Numbered from the stretch's first letter, positions 8,554-18,215 are shown. The stretch: 64,000 bases of DNA from Bradyrhizobium diazoefficiens (GCF_016616885.1 NZ_CP067102.1:6290501-6354500); one strand, 5' to 3'. Notes: a model not told the origin generated them from the letters alone. A program made the numbers and translations.

Positions 8554-9252
8554 CTAAGCTGTCGCGATCCCGGCGATGAACAGATCGATCACCCCCTCCG
8601 CCATCCGCTCGATTTCGTCTTCCGCCACGCCCCAGCGCGGAAAATGACCGTCGAGGTTCATTCGGGCGAAGCCGTAGATCATGGCACGGCCGGCAATCAG
8701 GATGCGTTTGAGATCCGCCGATCGCAGCAGGCCCTGGTCGGCCGCGTCAGCCAGCATCCGCTCGGTCAGCGCGACCAATTCGGCATTGTCGCGCGTCAGC
8801 TCGGCCGAGCTGCCATGGGCGAAATAGCGCCCCGTGGAGATGATCTCGAAATGCGCGGGATTGCGCATCGCCCAGCGTACATAGGCGATACCGAAGGCGC
8901 GGAAGCGGGCCAGCGGGTCGGCGGGCGCAGCATCGCCCAGCGCGGCCTCGATCTCGACGCGAAAGCGCCGTTGCGCCTCCTCGGCCACCGCCACCATCAG
9001 CGCGTCGCGGTTGGGGAAGTGCCGGAACGGCGCCCCCGGCGACACCGCGGCCCGGCGGGCGGCCTCGCGTACGGAGACCTCGGCACCCTCAGCCGCCAGT
9101 TGCAGCGCAGCATCGATCAGCACCCGGCGGAGGTCGCCGTGATGATAGGGCCGGGCTTCGGACGTCTGGCGACGCGCGCGAGGCTTGGAGGTCTGAGACT
9201 TGGAGCCCCGGGGCTTGGAGCTCTGAGGCTTGGACGTCTGACGGGCAGGCAT
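8554..9252 (-). CDS. TetR/AcrR-family transcriptional regulator
   Basis: A 232-residue repressor. I use the ATG at 9252 because AGAAGG lies before it; a GTG at 9270 is also open. The HTH is AEVSVREAARRAAVSPGAPFRHFPNRDALM, typical of TetR. Before it is a low-complexity basic tail built from repeats of SKP/SKS units, encoded by an imperfect tandem repeat at about 9180-9240. The C-terminal ligand domain resembles the TetR_C type with WAMRNPAHFEI. The gene is divergent from a membrane-protein gene; two related 17-bp palindromes lie between them and are its likely operators. Confidence 0.9.
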   Translation of the reverse strand: MPARQTSKPQSSKPRGSKSQTSKPRARRQTSEARPYHHGDLRRVLIDAALQLAAEGAEVSVREAARRAAVSPGAPFRHFPNRDALMVAVAEEAQRRFRVEIEAALGDAAPADPLARFRAFGIAYVRWAMRNPAHFEIISTGRYFAHGSSAELTRDNAELVALTERMLADAADQGLLRSADLKRILIAGRAMIYGFARMNLDGHFPRWGVAEDEIERMAEGVIDLFIAGIATA

Positions 9253-9281
9253 GGCGCCTTCTAGCATCACCCGAACGTGAA

Positions 9282-9298
9282 TGTAAGCAGCGATTACA
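9282..9298. promoter_or_regulatory. Putative TetR operator 1
   Basis: A 17-bp near-palindrome, TGTAAGC-AGC-GATTACA, one half-site mismatch from perfect. It lies 30 bases upstream of the TetR start and shares its right half-site and overall layout with the site at 9325-9341, 43 bases away (about four helical turns). Autoregulation of the divergent TetR gene is the natural inference. Confidence 0.65.
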
Positions 9299-9324
9299 CA
9301 ATTGACGTTCTTGCCACACCGAAA

Positions 9325-9341
9325 TGTAATCGCTGATTACA
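9325..9341. promoter_or_regulatory. Putative TetR operator 2
   Basis: A perfect 17-bp palindrome, TGTAATC-GCT-GATTACA, ending 17 bases before the ATG of the membrane protein. Binding here would block its transcription or initiation. It is the symmetric version of the site at 9282-9298. Confidence 0.7.
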
Positions 9342-9358
9342 TAATGAAGGAAACCACC

Positions 9359-9979
9359 ATGTCGCCACGTCAAAGCTGGTTCGTAGGCTGGCGGCTGCTC
9401 GCCGCCCTCACGCTCTACCTGATCATCCTGAGCCTTTGGATTGCCTCGATGCGGCAGTTCGAGGTCGAGGGCGTGCGCATGGTGATCCGCTTCACGGCGC
9501 GCAGCTCGCTGCTGCTGTTCTGCCTGGCCTTCAGTGCCGCAGCGCTGGCACGGCTCTGGCCAAACGCCTGGACGCGCTGGCAGCGGCGCAACCGCCGCTA
9601 TCTTGGTTTGAGCTTTGCCGCCTCACACGTCATCCATGCGGTAGCGATCGTCGTATTCGCGAAAATGGACCCGGCCGGCTTTGCCGGGGCCACCTCGCCG
9701 GCCTCCTACATCTTCGGCGGCATCGGCTATGCCGCGATCATCGCCATGAGCGCGACCTCGTTCGATCGCACGGCGGCGCTGGTCGGTCCCCGCACCTGGC
9801 GCGCACTGCATCGTGTTGGCGGCTATTACCTCTGGTTCCAGTTCATGGTGTCGTTCGGCAAGCGCGTGCCGGCCATGCCTGGCTACGCGGCGTTCCTTAT
9901 TCCGCTGGTCGCCGTGATGGCGCTGCGGCTGATCGCGATGGCCGCCCACCCCCGCCAACGGACGGCCGAGGTGGGCTGA
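9359..9979 (+). CDS. Membrane protein, possibly ferric-reductase-like (heme b) transmembrane family
   Basis: 206 residues with about six predicted membrane helices. The ATG at 9359 is preferred because GAAGGAA lies just upstream; earlier ATG codons overlap the operator. Histidines occur at helix positions (LSFAASHVIHAVAIVVF and RALHRVGGYYLWFQF), the pattern of heme-ligating pairs in YedZ/ferric-reductase-like membrane domains, so a b-type heme protein is a reasonable guess. No flavin or NAD domain is present. It is probably the regulated target of the divergent TetR gene. Function unknown. Confidence 0.7.
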   Translation: MSPRQSWFVGWRLLAALTLYLIILSLWIASMRQFEVEGVRMVIRFTARSSLLLFCLAFSAAALARLWPNAWTRWQRRNRRYLGLSFAASHVIHAVAIVVFAKMDPAGFAGATSPASYIFGGIGYAAIIAMSATSFDRTAALVGPRTWRALHRVGGYYLWFQFMVSFGKRVPAMPGYAAFLIPLVAVMALRLIAMAAHPRQRTAEVG

Positions 9980-9986
9980 ACGCCGA

Positions 9987-10838
9987 TCAGCCCTGCGGCA
10001 GCAGCCCGAGCCGCTTGGCGATGATGCGGTCGACCGTGCGCTTGGGCAGCGCAGTGGTCATGAAGTGTCGAAGCCAGTCCGGCGTGATCTGGTAGCGCAC
10101 CTTGGGATTTGCCGCCGTAAGCGCCTCGAAGACGACCTCGGCGATCCGCTCGGCCGGCAGCCCGGTCTCACCGAGCTTCATCATGAACGCCATGACCTTG
10201 TTGAGCGCCGGGAGATAGGGCGAGTTCTGGTAGACCGACAGGTCGAACTGCTCGGCCTTGCTCCAGATCGGCGTCTTCACCGCGCCGGGCGCGACGATGA
10301 TGACGTCGATGCCGAACAGCATCAGCTCGCGGCGCAGGCTCTCTGACAGGCCTTCGATCGCATGCTTGGAGGTGCAATAGGGCGCCGACAGCGGATTGCC
10401 GTTCTTGCCGGCGACCGAGCTGATCATCACGATCCGCCCCTTTGGCCCTTTCAGCGACGGGTCAGCGCCGAGCAGCGGCCCGAACGCCTGCGTCGCGATT
10501 ACCGGGCCGATGACGTTGATGTCCATCTGGCGGCGAAAATCATCCGCCGACAATTCGAGCACGGGGCCAGCGACGGCAACGCCGGCATTGTTGACGAGAC
10601 CAGCGAGCGTCTCGCCGCCCAGCGCCTCGCGCACCTGGCGCGCGGCCGCCAGCACGGCGGCCTCGTCGGTGACGTCGAACAGCAACGGCGTGAAGTTTTG
10701 GCCGAACTCACCCGCCAGCCGGTCGGCATCGGCCTGCTTGCGGACGCTGCCAAAGACGCGATAGCCGCGTCCGATCAGAAATTTCGCAATGGCCCAGCCA
10801 ATGCCGGTGGATGCGCCGGTGACGACGACAGATCGCAT
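9987..10838 (-). CDS. Short-chain dehydrogenase/reductase (SDR)
   Basis: A classical SDR of 283 residues, starting at the ATG at 10838 after GGGGGAAGGACC. Features: the cofactor-binding TGASTGIGWAIA, NNAGVAVAGP, catalytic Ser in MISSVAGK and the YCTSK active-site Tyr/Lys pair. The C-terminal extension (about 80 residues after the active site, with PKVRYQITPDWLRHFMTTALPKRTVDRII) resembles the oxidoreductases of the retinol dehydrogenase/17-beta-HSD-like group. It converges with the membrane protein with only seven bases between stops. Substrate unknown. Confidence 0.88.
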   Translation of the reverse strand: MRSVVVTGASTGIGWAIAKFLIGRGYRVFGSVRKQADADRLAGEFGQNFTPLLFDVTDEAAVLAAARQVREALGGETLAGLVNNAGVAVAGPVLELSADDFRRQMDINVIGPVIATQAFGPLLGADPSLKGPKGRIVMISSVAGKNGNPLSAPYCTSKHAIEGLSESLRRELMLFGIDVIIVAPGAVKTPIWSKAEQFDLSVYQNSPYLPALNKVMAFMMKLGETGLPAERIAEVVFEALTAANPKVRYQITPDWLRHFMTTALPKRTVDRIIAKRLGLLPQG

Positions 10839-10889
10839 GGTCCTTCCCCCTTTTTGCCCCACGATCAGTGTAGAGGGAGGCCGCGCCAA

Positions 10890-11400
10890 CGCAATGCCAT
10901 CAGGTTCTCAAGCCGCGCACCGCCGATCCTTTTCGAGGCCGCACCGCGCTCCAAGAAGGCGCAGCAGGTGTCGGTTCTTAAGATGATGCAATGCGCGAAT
11001 GCCGCAAACTGCGATTGATTGTACGCTGAGAGCGCGGATGAAAAGCCGAGTCCTAGACTCTGAGGACACAGCGCTTTTGGCGATTCCGAGTTCTGGAAAA
11101 GTCCTGAGAAACGACGCGTGCCCAAGAATGTGGTTTAAGCGTCAGTTCTTGGCTCTCAGAGAGCACTTGAACCCGCGAAGAATTTGAATGAAGCAGCAAT
11201 GCTTCGCGCGAGATGAAAAGAGCGAGACCGCTGTTGCGATCTCGCTCAGATATAATCGCGAAGGTTTAAGATTTGGTTTGGCGAGCGAAGCTTTGCTTCA
11301 CTCGCCATTCCGGGACGCGACGAAGTCGCGAACCCGGAATCCAGAGATCGTCGGTCGAGATTCCGGGTTGCGCTTCGCGCCCCCGGAAATGACGGCGTAG
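10890..11400. other. Long intergenic stretch with palindromic elements, no convincing gene
   Basis: About 500 bases between the SDR promoter side and the ilvC stop. Short open frames here lack family features and ribosome sites. It holds a hairpin at 11220-11247 (arms GAGCGAGA and TCTCGCTC) and, at about 11279-11395, a compound repeat with alternating ATTCCGGG and CCCGGAAT arms of the kind dispersed between Bradyrhizobium genes. The ilvC mRNA probably terminates in this block. Confidence 0.6.
11279..11395. repeat. Palindromic intergenic repeat (ATTCCGGG/CCCGGAAT type)
   Basis: Contains GGCGAGCGAAG facing CTTCACTCGCC, then ATTCCGGG ... CCCGGAAT and again GATTCCGGG ... CCCGGAA. The RNA of either strand could fold into two or three stacked hairpins. 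It sits directly downstream of ilvC and may serve as terminator or mRNA-end stabiliser. Confidence 0.6.
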
Positions 11401-11403
11401 CCG

Positions 11404-12501
<1,098 letters not shown>

Positions 12502-12555
12502 CTAGAGCATTTCGGCCCCTTAGGGAAACCCGTTTCTGCATGGAAATCCGCCACA

Positions 12556-13158
12556 TCATGCATCCATGAAAACGGGGTAGAGGGAGGCGAGCAGCAGGAG
12601 CGCCATCAGGATATTGAAGGCGCGGACCAGCCGCTCCGAGGTCAGCACCGGTCGTAGTGCAGTGCCGAAGAAAGCCCAGACCACGGTCGAGACCGTGCCG
12701 ACCAAGAGGCTGATCAGGGTCTGGATCGCGATGTTGATCGGGAACTGGGCGATCGCCGCGTAAGCCGTGATGGTGCCGATCACGATCACCCAGCCCTTGG
12801 CGTTGATCCACTGGAACATGGCCGCGCCCCAGAAGGTCATCGGGCCGCGGCCGTCTCCCTTGCCCGGCTTGGTCGGGCCCGACATAGCGATTACGGCGGC
12901 AAGATAGATGAGGTAGGCCGCACCGGCATATTTCAGGATGGTCTGGAGAATCGGGTACGCCAGGAAGACGGTACCGAGCCCGAGACCGACGGCGGCGACC
13001 ATGAAGGCGAAGCCGATGACGATGCCGGCGATGTGGGGAATGGTGCGCCGGAAGCCATAGGTCAGCCCCGAAGCCAACAGCATGATGTTGTTCGGCCCAG
13101 GGGTGAAGTACATCACCACCATGAAGGCGAGGAAGGCATAGAAGAGCGAGTGGGCCAT
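12556..13158 (-). CDS. LysE/RhtB-family amino acid exporter
   Basis: A 200-residue inner-membrane exporter with six predicted helices. The ATG at 13158 has GAGGTG upstream. The family signature FTPGPNNIMLLASGLTYGFRRTIPHIAGI near residue 20 is clear. It follows an EamA-type transporter with seven bases between genes, inside a branched-chain amino acid cluster; export of an amino acid or intermediate is plausible, but the substrate is not shown by the sequence. Confidence 0.9.
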   Translation of the reverse strand: MAHSLFYAFLAFMVVMYFTPGPNNIMLLASGLTYGFRRTIPHIAGIVIGFAFMVAAVGLGLGTVFLAYPILQTILKYAGAAYLIYLAAVIAMSGPTKPGKGDGRGPMTFWGAAMFQWINAKGWVIVIGTITAYAAIAQFPINIAIQTLISLLVGTVSTVVWAFFGTALRPVLTSERLVRAFNILMALLLLASLYPVFMDA

Positions 13159-13165
13159 ATTCACC

Positions 13166-14041
13166 TCACGTTGTCTTCGCAAGCGGCTGCGGCCGCTTGA
13201 CCAGCACCATCACCGCGATGCCGCCGATCACGGTCAGCATGCCCGCGAGGCGCAGCGGCCCGAACCGTTCGCCGAACACGACGCTGGACGCCGCCGAGCC
13301 GACGAACGGCACCAGCAGCGCAAACGGCACCACTTGCGCGGCGGGATAATCACGCAGCAGCCGCCCCCACAGCCAATAGGCAATGCTGGTCGAGATCGCG
13401 CCAATCACGATCAGGCAGATCAGGCCCGTCAGCGACATGTGCATCAGCGACTGGAAGGTCGGCGCCGGCCCGTTCACGACGAGCGCAAGTGCGAACAACG
13501 GCACCGCGGCGGTGAGGCAGAGCCAGGCGAACAGGTCGAACATCGGTGCGCCGCGAGCACCGCGCAGCAGCAGATTGCCGACGGCAAAGCAGATCGGAGC
13601 GATCATCAGCACCGCAAAGGCGCCGACGCTGAAATCATAGCCGACAGTGCCGCAGATCATCAGCAGCCCGATGGCTGCGATGACGATGCCTAGCGTCTGC
13701 ACCGGCGCCGGGCGCTCGCCGAAGACGAGCGCCGCGAAGCCGATCGTGAACAGCGCCTGGCTCTGCACGACGACGGAGGTCAGCCCCACTGGCACACCAT
13801 GGGCGATGCCGTAGGCCTGACTCAGGAACTGGCCGAGGAACAGCGTAAAACTGATCGCGATCAGCAGCGACCAGGCGACCTTCGGCTTGGGAACGAACAG
13901 GCATGGCACAGCCGCGATGCCGAAACGCATCGCCGTCATCAGCTCCGGCGAAAACTCGTCGAGCGCGATCCGGCTCGCCACAAAGGCAAGCCCCCAGATG
14001 ATCGCCACGATGAGGGCGATGAGGATGTCGGCCGGCTTCAT
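13166..14041 (-). CDS. EamA/DMT-superfamily transporter
   Basis: 291 residues, ten membrane helices in two EamA repeats (for example MKPADILIALIVAIIWGLAFVASRIAL at the start of the first and LNRC-like GARGAPMFDLFAWLCL in the second). Similar in layout to the EamA O-acetylserine/cysteine exporter, including the N-terminal Trp-Gly-Leu motif. It precedes the LysE-type exporter with a seven-base gap, so the two are probably co-transcribed. Substrate unknown. Confidence 0.87.
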   Translation of the reverse strand: MKPADILIALIVAIIWGLAFVASRIALDEFSPELMTAMRFGIAAVPCLFVPKPKVAWSLLIAISFTLFLGQFLSQAYGIAHGVPVGLTSVVVQSQALFTIGFAALVFGERPAPVQTLGIVIAAIGLLMICGTVGYDFSVGAFAVLMIAPICFAVGNLLLRGARGAPMFDLFAWLCLTAAVPLFALALVVNGPAPTFQSLMHMSLTGLICLIVIGAISTSIAYWLWGRLLRDYPAAQVVPFALLVPFVGSAASSVVFGERFGPLRLAGMLTVIGGIAVMVLVKRPQPLAKTT

Positions 14042-14083
14042 TGTTGTTTCCGGTTCTGCCCTGTCGTGCAGCCCTGCTTGTTT

Positions 14084-14779
14084 CTAGCCCTGTTCGCCGG
14101 CCTTCGGTTTGTGCAAGAGATAAGTGCCGTGCATCGGCTCGTGATAGTCCGCCGAGATCAGCGTGAAGCCGACATCGGTCAGCATCCGCTCCATCACCCA
14201 GCCGAAAGTTGAGTATTCGTCACGCATATGCGTCACCACGCTCTCGTGCGAGAAATCGTGGTTCTTGATGTGATAGTCGGCCCATTGCTCGACGTCGCGC
14301 TCGATCGCATCGGGCATCGACGCGTAGACAATGTCGCGCAAGTAAAAGGTCGCACCGGGCTTCAGCGCACGAAAGATCCGCGACATCGCCACCGCTTTCC
14401 AGAAATCCGGCAGATGATGCAGCGTGAACTCGCTGACGATCAAATCATAGGACTCGGGCCGGTAGGCAAATGAAAGCAGGCCGGCGGACTGCATGCGCAC
14501 GGGCGCCTTGCGGTCGCGCGCATAGATCTCGGCGAGCGCCAGCATCGCCGGCGAAATGTCGATGGCGTCGACCTCGGCGCCCATCAGTGCGGCTTCGGTG
14601 GCGAGAACGCCGTTGCCGCAGCCGATGTCGGCGATGCGCCAGCCGCGCTGGAGCCCGAGCATTTTCAATGCGGCGCGCGCGCGCAGATCGGCGTCGTCGT
14701 GAGAGTCGTAGATCGACGCCACAGCGGGCCCGATGCCCATCCGGTTCCGCTCATTATAGTACCAGTCGCGCGCCAGCAT
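14084..14779 (-). CDS. Class I SAM-dependent methyltransferase
   Basis: 231 residues. SAM motif I is IADIGCGNGVLATEAA (residues about 49-64), motif II acidic end VDAIDISPAML, and YDLIVSEFTLHHLPDFWKAVAMSRIFRALKPGATFYLRDIV gives motifs III and IV. It begins three bases after the ilvN stop, so it belongs to the ilv transcript, although the substrate is unknown and a role in branched-chain metabolism is not implied by the sequence. Confidence 0.85.
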   Translation of the reverse strand: MLARDWYYNERNRMGIGPAVASIYDSHDDADLRARAALKMLGLQRGWRIADIGCGNGVLATEAALMGAEVDAIDISPAMLALAEIYARDRKAPVRMQSAGLLSFAYRPESYDLIVSEFTLHHLPDFWKAVAMSRIFRALKPGATFYLRDIVYASMPDAIERDVEQWADYHIKNHDFSHESVVTHMRDEYSTFGWVMERMLTDVGFTLISADYHEPMHGTYLLHKPKAGEQG

Positions 14780-14782
14780 GGC

Positions 14783-15325
14783 TCACATCCCTTCAGGCCC
14801 GCGACCGATCGCGGCAACACCGGTGCGCGACACCTCGACAAGACCGAGCGGGCGCATCAGGTCGATAAACTGGTTGATCTTGTCCGTATTGCCTGTGATC
14901 TCGAACACGAAGCTCTCGGTGGTGGCATCGATCACGCGGGCGCGGAAGGCATCCGCCAGCCGCAGCGCCTCGACGCGATGCTCGCCCTGCCCGCGCACCT
15001 TCACCATCGCGAGCTCGCGCTCGATCGAACGGCGGGTCTGGGTCATGTCGACGACCTGGTAGACCGGAATCATGCGGTCGAGCTGATGCTTGATCTGCTG
15101 GATCACCATCGGCGTACCCGTGGTGACGATGGTGATGCGCGAGAGATGCTTCTGCGCTTCGGTCTCCGAGACCGTGAGACTCTCGATGTTGTAGCCGCGC
15201 CCCGAGAACAGGCCGATGACGCGCGCGAGCACGCCGGGCTCGTTCTGCACGAGCACCGCGAGCGTGTGCGTCTCGTTGGGATCGTGACGGTCCTCGATGA
15301 AGTAGGCGGATGCGGGCTGGTTCAT
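14783..15325 (-). CDS. ilvN: Acetolactate synthase small (regulatory) subunit
   Basis: 180 residues (also called ilvH). The ATG at 15325 has AGAGGGGACGATC upstream; an upstream in-frame ATG at 15367 overlaps the dehydratase gene and is unlikely. Residues about 17-90 form an ACT domain (TLAVLVQNEPGVLARVIGLFSGRGYNIESL), the valine-binding feedback site, followed by the ALS_ss_C domain. It activates and confers feedback control on IlvB. The large subunit lies upstream, separated by an unrelated dehydratase gene rather than adjacent. Confidence 0.97.
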   Translation of the reverse strand: MNQPASAYFIEDRHDPNETHTLAVLVQNEPGVLARVIGLFSGRGYNIESLTVSETEAQKHLSRITIVTTGTPMVIQQIKHQLDRMIPVYQVVDMTQTRRSIERELAMVKVRGQGEHRVEALRLADAFRARVIDATTESFVFEITGNTDKINQFIDLMRPLGLVEVSRTGVAAIGRGPEGM

Positions 15326-15348
15326 GATCGTCCCCTCTTGTCTCTGCC

Positions 15349-16305
15349 TCACGCCATCCCGACCCAACGGCGGAACAGATCGAAATCGATATTGCCGCCG
15401 GACAGCACCAGACCGACGCGCTTGCCCTTCAGCGTGCTCTTTTCTTGCAGCGCCGCGGCGAGCGCAGCAGCGCCAGCGCCCTCGGCGAGATTGTGCGTAT
15501 CGGTCCAGTAGGCACGGATCGCCGTAGCGACCTCACCGTCGCTGACCTCTACGATGCGCGAGGCACCCTTGCGGATCAGCCCGAGCGCATCCTCGTCGGG
15601 GATACGCGTCGCCATGCCGTCGGCGAGCGTATTGGCAGTTTCGGTCGTCACGATCTTGCCTGCCGCGAACGACAGCGCGTAGGACGGCGCTTCCGTCGAC
15701 TGCACGCCGACGATCTCGGTCTTCAGGCCCAGCAGATCACGCGCCATGATGCAGCCGCAGATGCCGGAGCCCTGCCCGATCGGCACATAGAGCACGTCGA
15801 GATCCGGCGCGGCCCTGAACAGCTCGAGCGCGTAGGTCGCGACACCCAGCACGAGGTCGGGGTGGAATGACGGCACCATGTGGAGTCCGGCGAACTGCGC
15901 GCGACGCTCGGCCTCCTCGCGTGCGGCCTGAAAATCCTCGCCGTACTCGACCAGCTCGGCGCCAAAGGCCTTCATCGCGCGGTTCTTCTCGACCGAGTTG
16001 CCGCGCGGCACGTAGATCACGGCGGGAACGCCGTGACGACCAGCGGCAAAGGCCAGGCTCTGGCCATGATTGCCGCGCGTTGCTGAAATGATGCCGGGCG
16101 TGTTCGGCTGCTCGCGCTTCAGCCGGTCGAGATAGACGAGGCCTCCGCGCACCTTGAAGGCGCCGATTGGCGTGTGGTTCTCGTGCTTGACCACGACCTC
16201 GGTGCCGAGGCGCCCAGCGAGTAACGGCCAGCCGCGTGCCGGCGTTGCCGGCACCGCCTGCCTCACGATCGCATGTGCGCGCTCGAGCTCCGTCAGGTCG
16301 AACAT
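15349..16305 (-). CDS. PLP-dependent threonine/hydroxyamino-acid dehydratase, IlvA-like without ACT domain
   Basis: 318 residues of fold-type II PLP enzyme. The PLP lysine lies in HTPIGAFKVRGG, ISATRGNHGQSLA supplies the substrate-binding Asn/His loop and VPIGQGSGICGC is the phosphate-binding loop (a variant of the usual GGGGL). Biosynthetic IlvA is about 500 residues with a C-terminal ACT pair; that part is absent. It starts four bases after ilvB and ends 23 before ilvN, within one transcript. Threonine deamination to 2-oxobutyrate for isoleucine synthesis is the contextual guess; threo-hydroxyaspartate or hydroxyectoine-pathway dehydratases share the fold. Confidence 0.85.
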   Translation of the reverse strand: MFDLTELERAHAIVRQAVPATPARGWPLLAGRLGTEVVVKHENHTPIGAFKVRGGLVYLDRLKREQPNTPGIISATRGNHGQSLAFAAGRHGVPAVIYVPRGNSVEKNRAMKAFGAELVEYGEDFQAAREEAERRAQFAGLHMVPSFHPDLVLGVATYALELFRAAPDLDVLYVPIGQGSGICGCIMARDLLGLKTEIVGVQSTEAPSYALSFAAGKIVTTETANTLADGMATRIPDEDALGLIRKGASRIVEVSDGEVATAIRAYWTDTHNLAEGAGAAALAAALQEKSTLKGKRVGLVLSGGNIDFDLFRRWVGMA

Positions 16306-16309
16306 GACG

Positions 16310-18085
16310 TCACACCAGCGCCTTGCCGCCAGCGAACGCTTTTGCCGTCGCCTCGTCGTTGGCCTGCTCCGGCAGCAGCATCTCGTTGTGTGCCTTCCCG
16401 GAGGGGATCATCGGGAAGCAGTTTTCCAGCGCGGCGACACGGCAGTCGAACAGCACGGGGCGCTTGACCGAGATCATCTCCTGGATGGCTCCGTCGAGAT
16501 CGCCAGGCTTGTGCACCTGGATGCCAACGCCGCCATAGGCCTCCGCGAGCTTGACGAAATCGGGCAGCGCTTCGGAATAGGAATGCGACAGCCGGTTGCC
16601 GTGGAGCAGCTGCTGCCACTGGCGCACCATGCCCATGTACTGGTTGTTCAGGATGAAGATCTTGATCGGCAGCTCGTACTGAACCGCCGTCGACATCTCC
16701 TGCATCGTCATCTGCACCGAGGCATCGCCCGCGATGTCGATGACGAGGCTGTCGGGATGGGCCACCTGCACGCCGACCGCGGCCGGCAGGCCGTAACCCA
16801 TGGTGCCGAGACCGCCCGACGTCATCCAGCGATGCGGCTCCTCGAAGCCGTAGAACTGGGCCGCCCACATCTGGTGCTGGCCGACCTCGGTCGTGATGTA
16901 GGTATCCTTGCCGCGCGTCGCTTCGAACAGGCTCTGGATCGCGTGCTGAGGCAGGATGACGTCGTTGCTCTTCTTGTAATAGAGCGAGTTGCGGGCGCGC
17001 CACTGCGCGATCTGCTGCCACCAGGTCTTGATGTCGGGCTTCTTCGCCTCCGCCTTGAACACCTGGAGGATGTCGCCGAGGATGTTGCCGCAGTCGCCGA
17101 TGATCGGCACGTCGACACGGATGTTCTTGTTGATCGAGGACGGGTCGATGTCGATGTGGATCTTCTTCGAATTCGGCGAGAACGCATCGACGCGACCGGT
17201 GATGCGGTCGTCGAAGCGCGCGCCGACGCACAGCATGACGTCGCAATCATGCATGGTCATGTTGGCTTCGTAGGTGCCGTGCATGCCGAGCATGCCGAGC
17301 CAGTTCTTGCCGGACGCCGGATACGCACCCAGGCCCATCAGCGTCGAGGTGATCGGAAAACCGGTGATCTCGACCAGCTCGCGCAGCAGCTTGGTCGCCT
17401 CAGGACCGGAATTGATCACGCCGCCGCCGCTATAGATCACAGGGCGTTTCGCATTGGCGAGCAGTGCCACGGCCTTGCGGATCTGCGTCGCATCGCCCTT
17501 CACGCGCGGCGCATAGGAGCGGTGCACGTCGGACTTGCGCGGCGGATGATAGGTGCCGGTCGCGAACTGCACGTCCTTGGGAACGTCGACCAGCACCGGG
17601 CCCGGACGGCCCGTGGTCGCAACGTAGAAAGCTTCGTGCAGCACCTTGGCGAGATCGTTGACGTCGCGCACCAGCCAATTGTGCTTGGTGCAGGGGCGCG
17701 TGATGCCGACGGTGTCGCATTCCTGGAACGCGTCATTGCCGATCAGATGCGTCGGCACCTGGCCGGAGATGCAGACCAGCGGGATCGAATCCATCAACGC
17801 GTCGGTCAGCGGCGTCACCATGTTGGTGGCGCCCGGACCGGAGGTCACCAGCGCAACGCCGGGCTTGCCGGTCGAGCGCGCGTAGCCCTCGGCGGCGTGG
17901 CCCGCGCCCTGCTCGTGGCGGACCAGGATGTGCTGGACCTCGCTCTGCTGAAAAATCTCGTCGTAGATCGGAAGCACCGCGCCGCCGGGATAGCCGAAAA
18001 TGTCGGTCACGCCGTGATCGATGAGCGCACGGACGATCATCGCGGCGCCGGTCATCTGGTTCGGATCGTGGCTCTTGTCGCTCAT
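16310..18085 (-). CDS. ilvB: Acetolactate synthase large (catalytic) subunit
   Basis: 591 residues (also called ilvI). A ThDP, FAD and Mg enzyme condensing pyruvate with pyruvate or 2-oxobutyrate. The catalytic Glu58 lies in VRHEQGAGHAAEGYARS; the ThDP/Mg motif is GDASVQMTMQEMSTAVQYELPIKIFILNNQYMG; FAD-domain and dimer motifs are intact. It is the first gene of the ilv cluster and is preceded by a leader peptide and intrinsic terminator (18143-18259), so transcription is probably attenuated by branched-chain aminoacyl-tRNA levels. Confidence 0.97.
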   Translation of the reverse strand: MSDKSHDPNQMTGAAMIVRALIDHGVTDIFGYPGGAVLPIYDEIFQQSEVQHILVRHEQGAGHAAEGYARSTGKPGVALVTSGPGATNMVTPLTDALMDSIPLVCISGQVPTHLIGNDAFQECDTVGITRPCTKHNWLVRDVNDLAKVLHEAFYVATTGRPGPVLVDVPKDVQFATGTYHPPRKSDVHRSYAPRVKGDATQIRKAVALLANAKRPVIYSGGGVINSGPEATKLLRELVEITGFPITSTLMGLGAYPASGKNWLGMLGMHGTYEANMTMHDCDVMLCVGARFDDRITGRVDAFSPNSKKIHIDIDPSSINKNIRVDVPIIGDCGNILGDILQVFKAEAKKPDIKTWWQQIAQWRARNSLYYKKSNDVILPQHAIQSLFEATRGKDTYITTEVGQHQMWAAQFYGFEEPHRWMTSGGLGTMGYGLPAAVGVQVAHPDSLVIDIAGDASVQMTMQEMSTAVQYELPIKIFILNNQYMGMVRQWQQLLHGNRLSHSYSEALPDFVKLAEAYGGVGIQVHKPGDLDGAIQEMISVKRPVLFDCRVAALENCFPMIPSGKAHNEMLLPEQANDEATAKAFAGGKALV

Positions 18086-18142
18086 TGGCTTGCTCCGGAT
18101 GCGCTGTTGTCAGCGGCTTCGTTCGTGTCGGATTCGGGAAAT

Positions 18143-18166
18143 AAAAAAGGCCCCGAGAGGGACCCT
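18143..18166 (-). terminator. Attenuator terminator of the ilv leader
   Basis: On the minus strand, GGTCCC-TCTC-GGGGCC forms a short GC-rich stem (one G-U pair) followed directly by six T. It sits about 30 bases after the stop of the leader peptide and about 60 bases before ilvB, the classic place for a premature terminator. Confidence 0.8.
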
Positions 18167-18215
18167 GCACACCGCCTGTCATGTGGATGGCAGCTAGCCA
18201 CCCCCGGCGGTGTGC
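18167..18215 (-). promoter_or_regulatory. Candidate antiterminator stem of the ilv attenuator
   Basis: GCACACCGCC at 18167-18176 is an exact 10-base complement to GGCGGTGTGC at 18206-18215, which lies within the leader reading frame just after the Ile/Leu/Val codons. This stem abuts the terminator arm. A ribosome stalled on the control codons would leave it free to form; one that reaches the stop at 18194 would cover it. The mutual exclusion is inferred from positions only. Confidence 0.6.

Noticed and set aside
10999..11400. Two short plus-strand frames in the ilvC-SDR gap
   Set aside because: No ribosome site or family; they cover hairpins and palindromic repeats.
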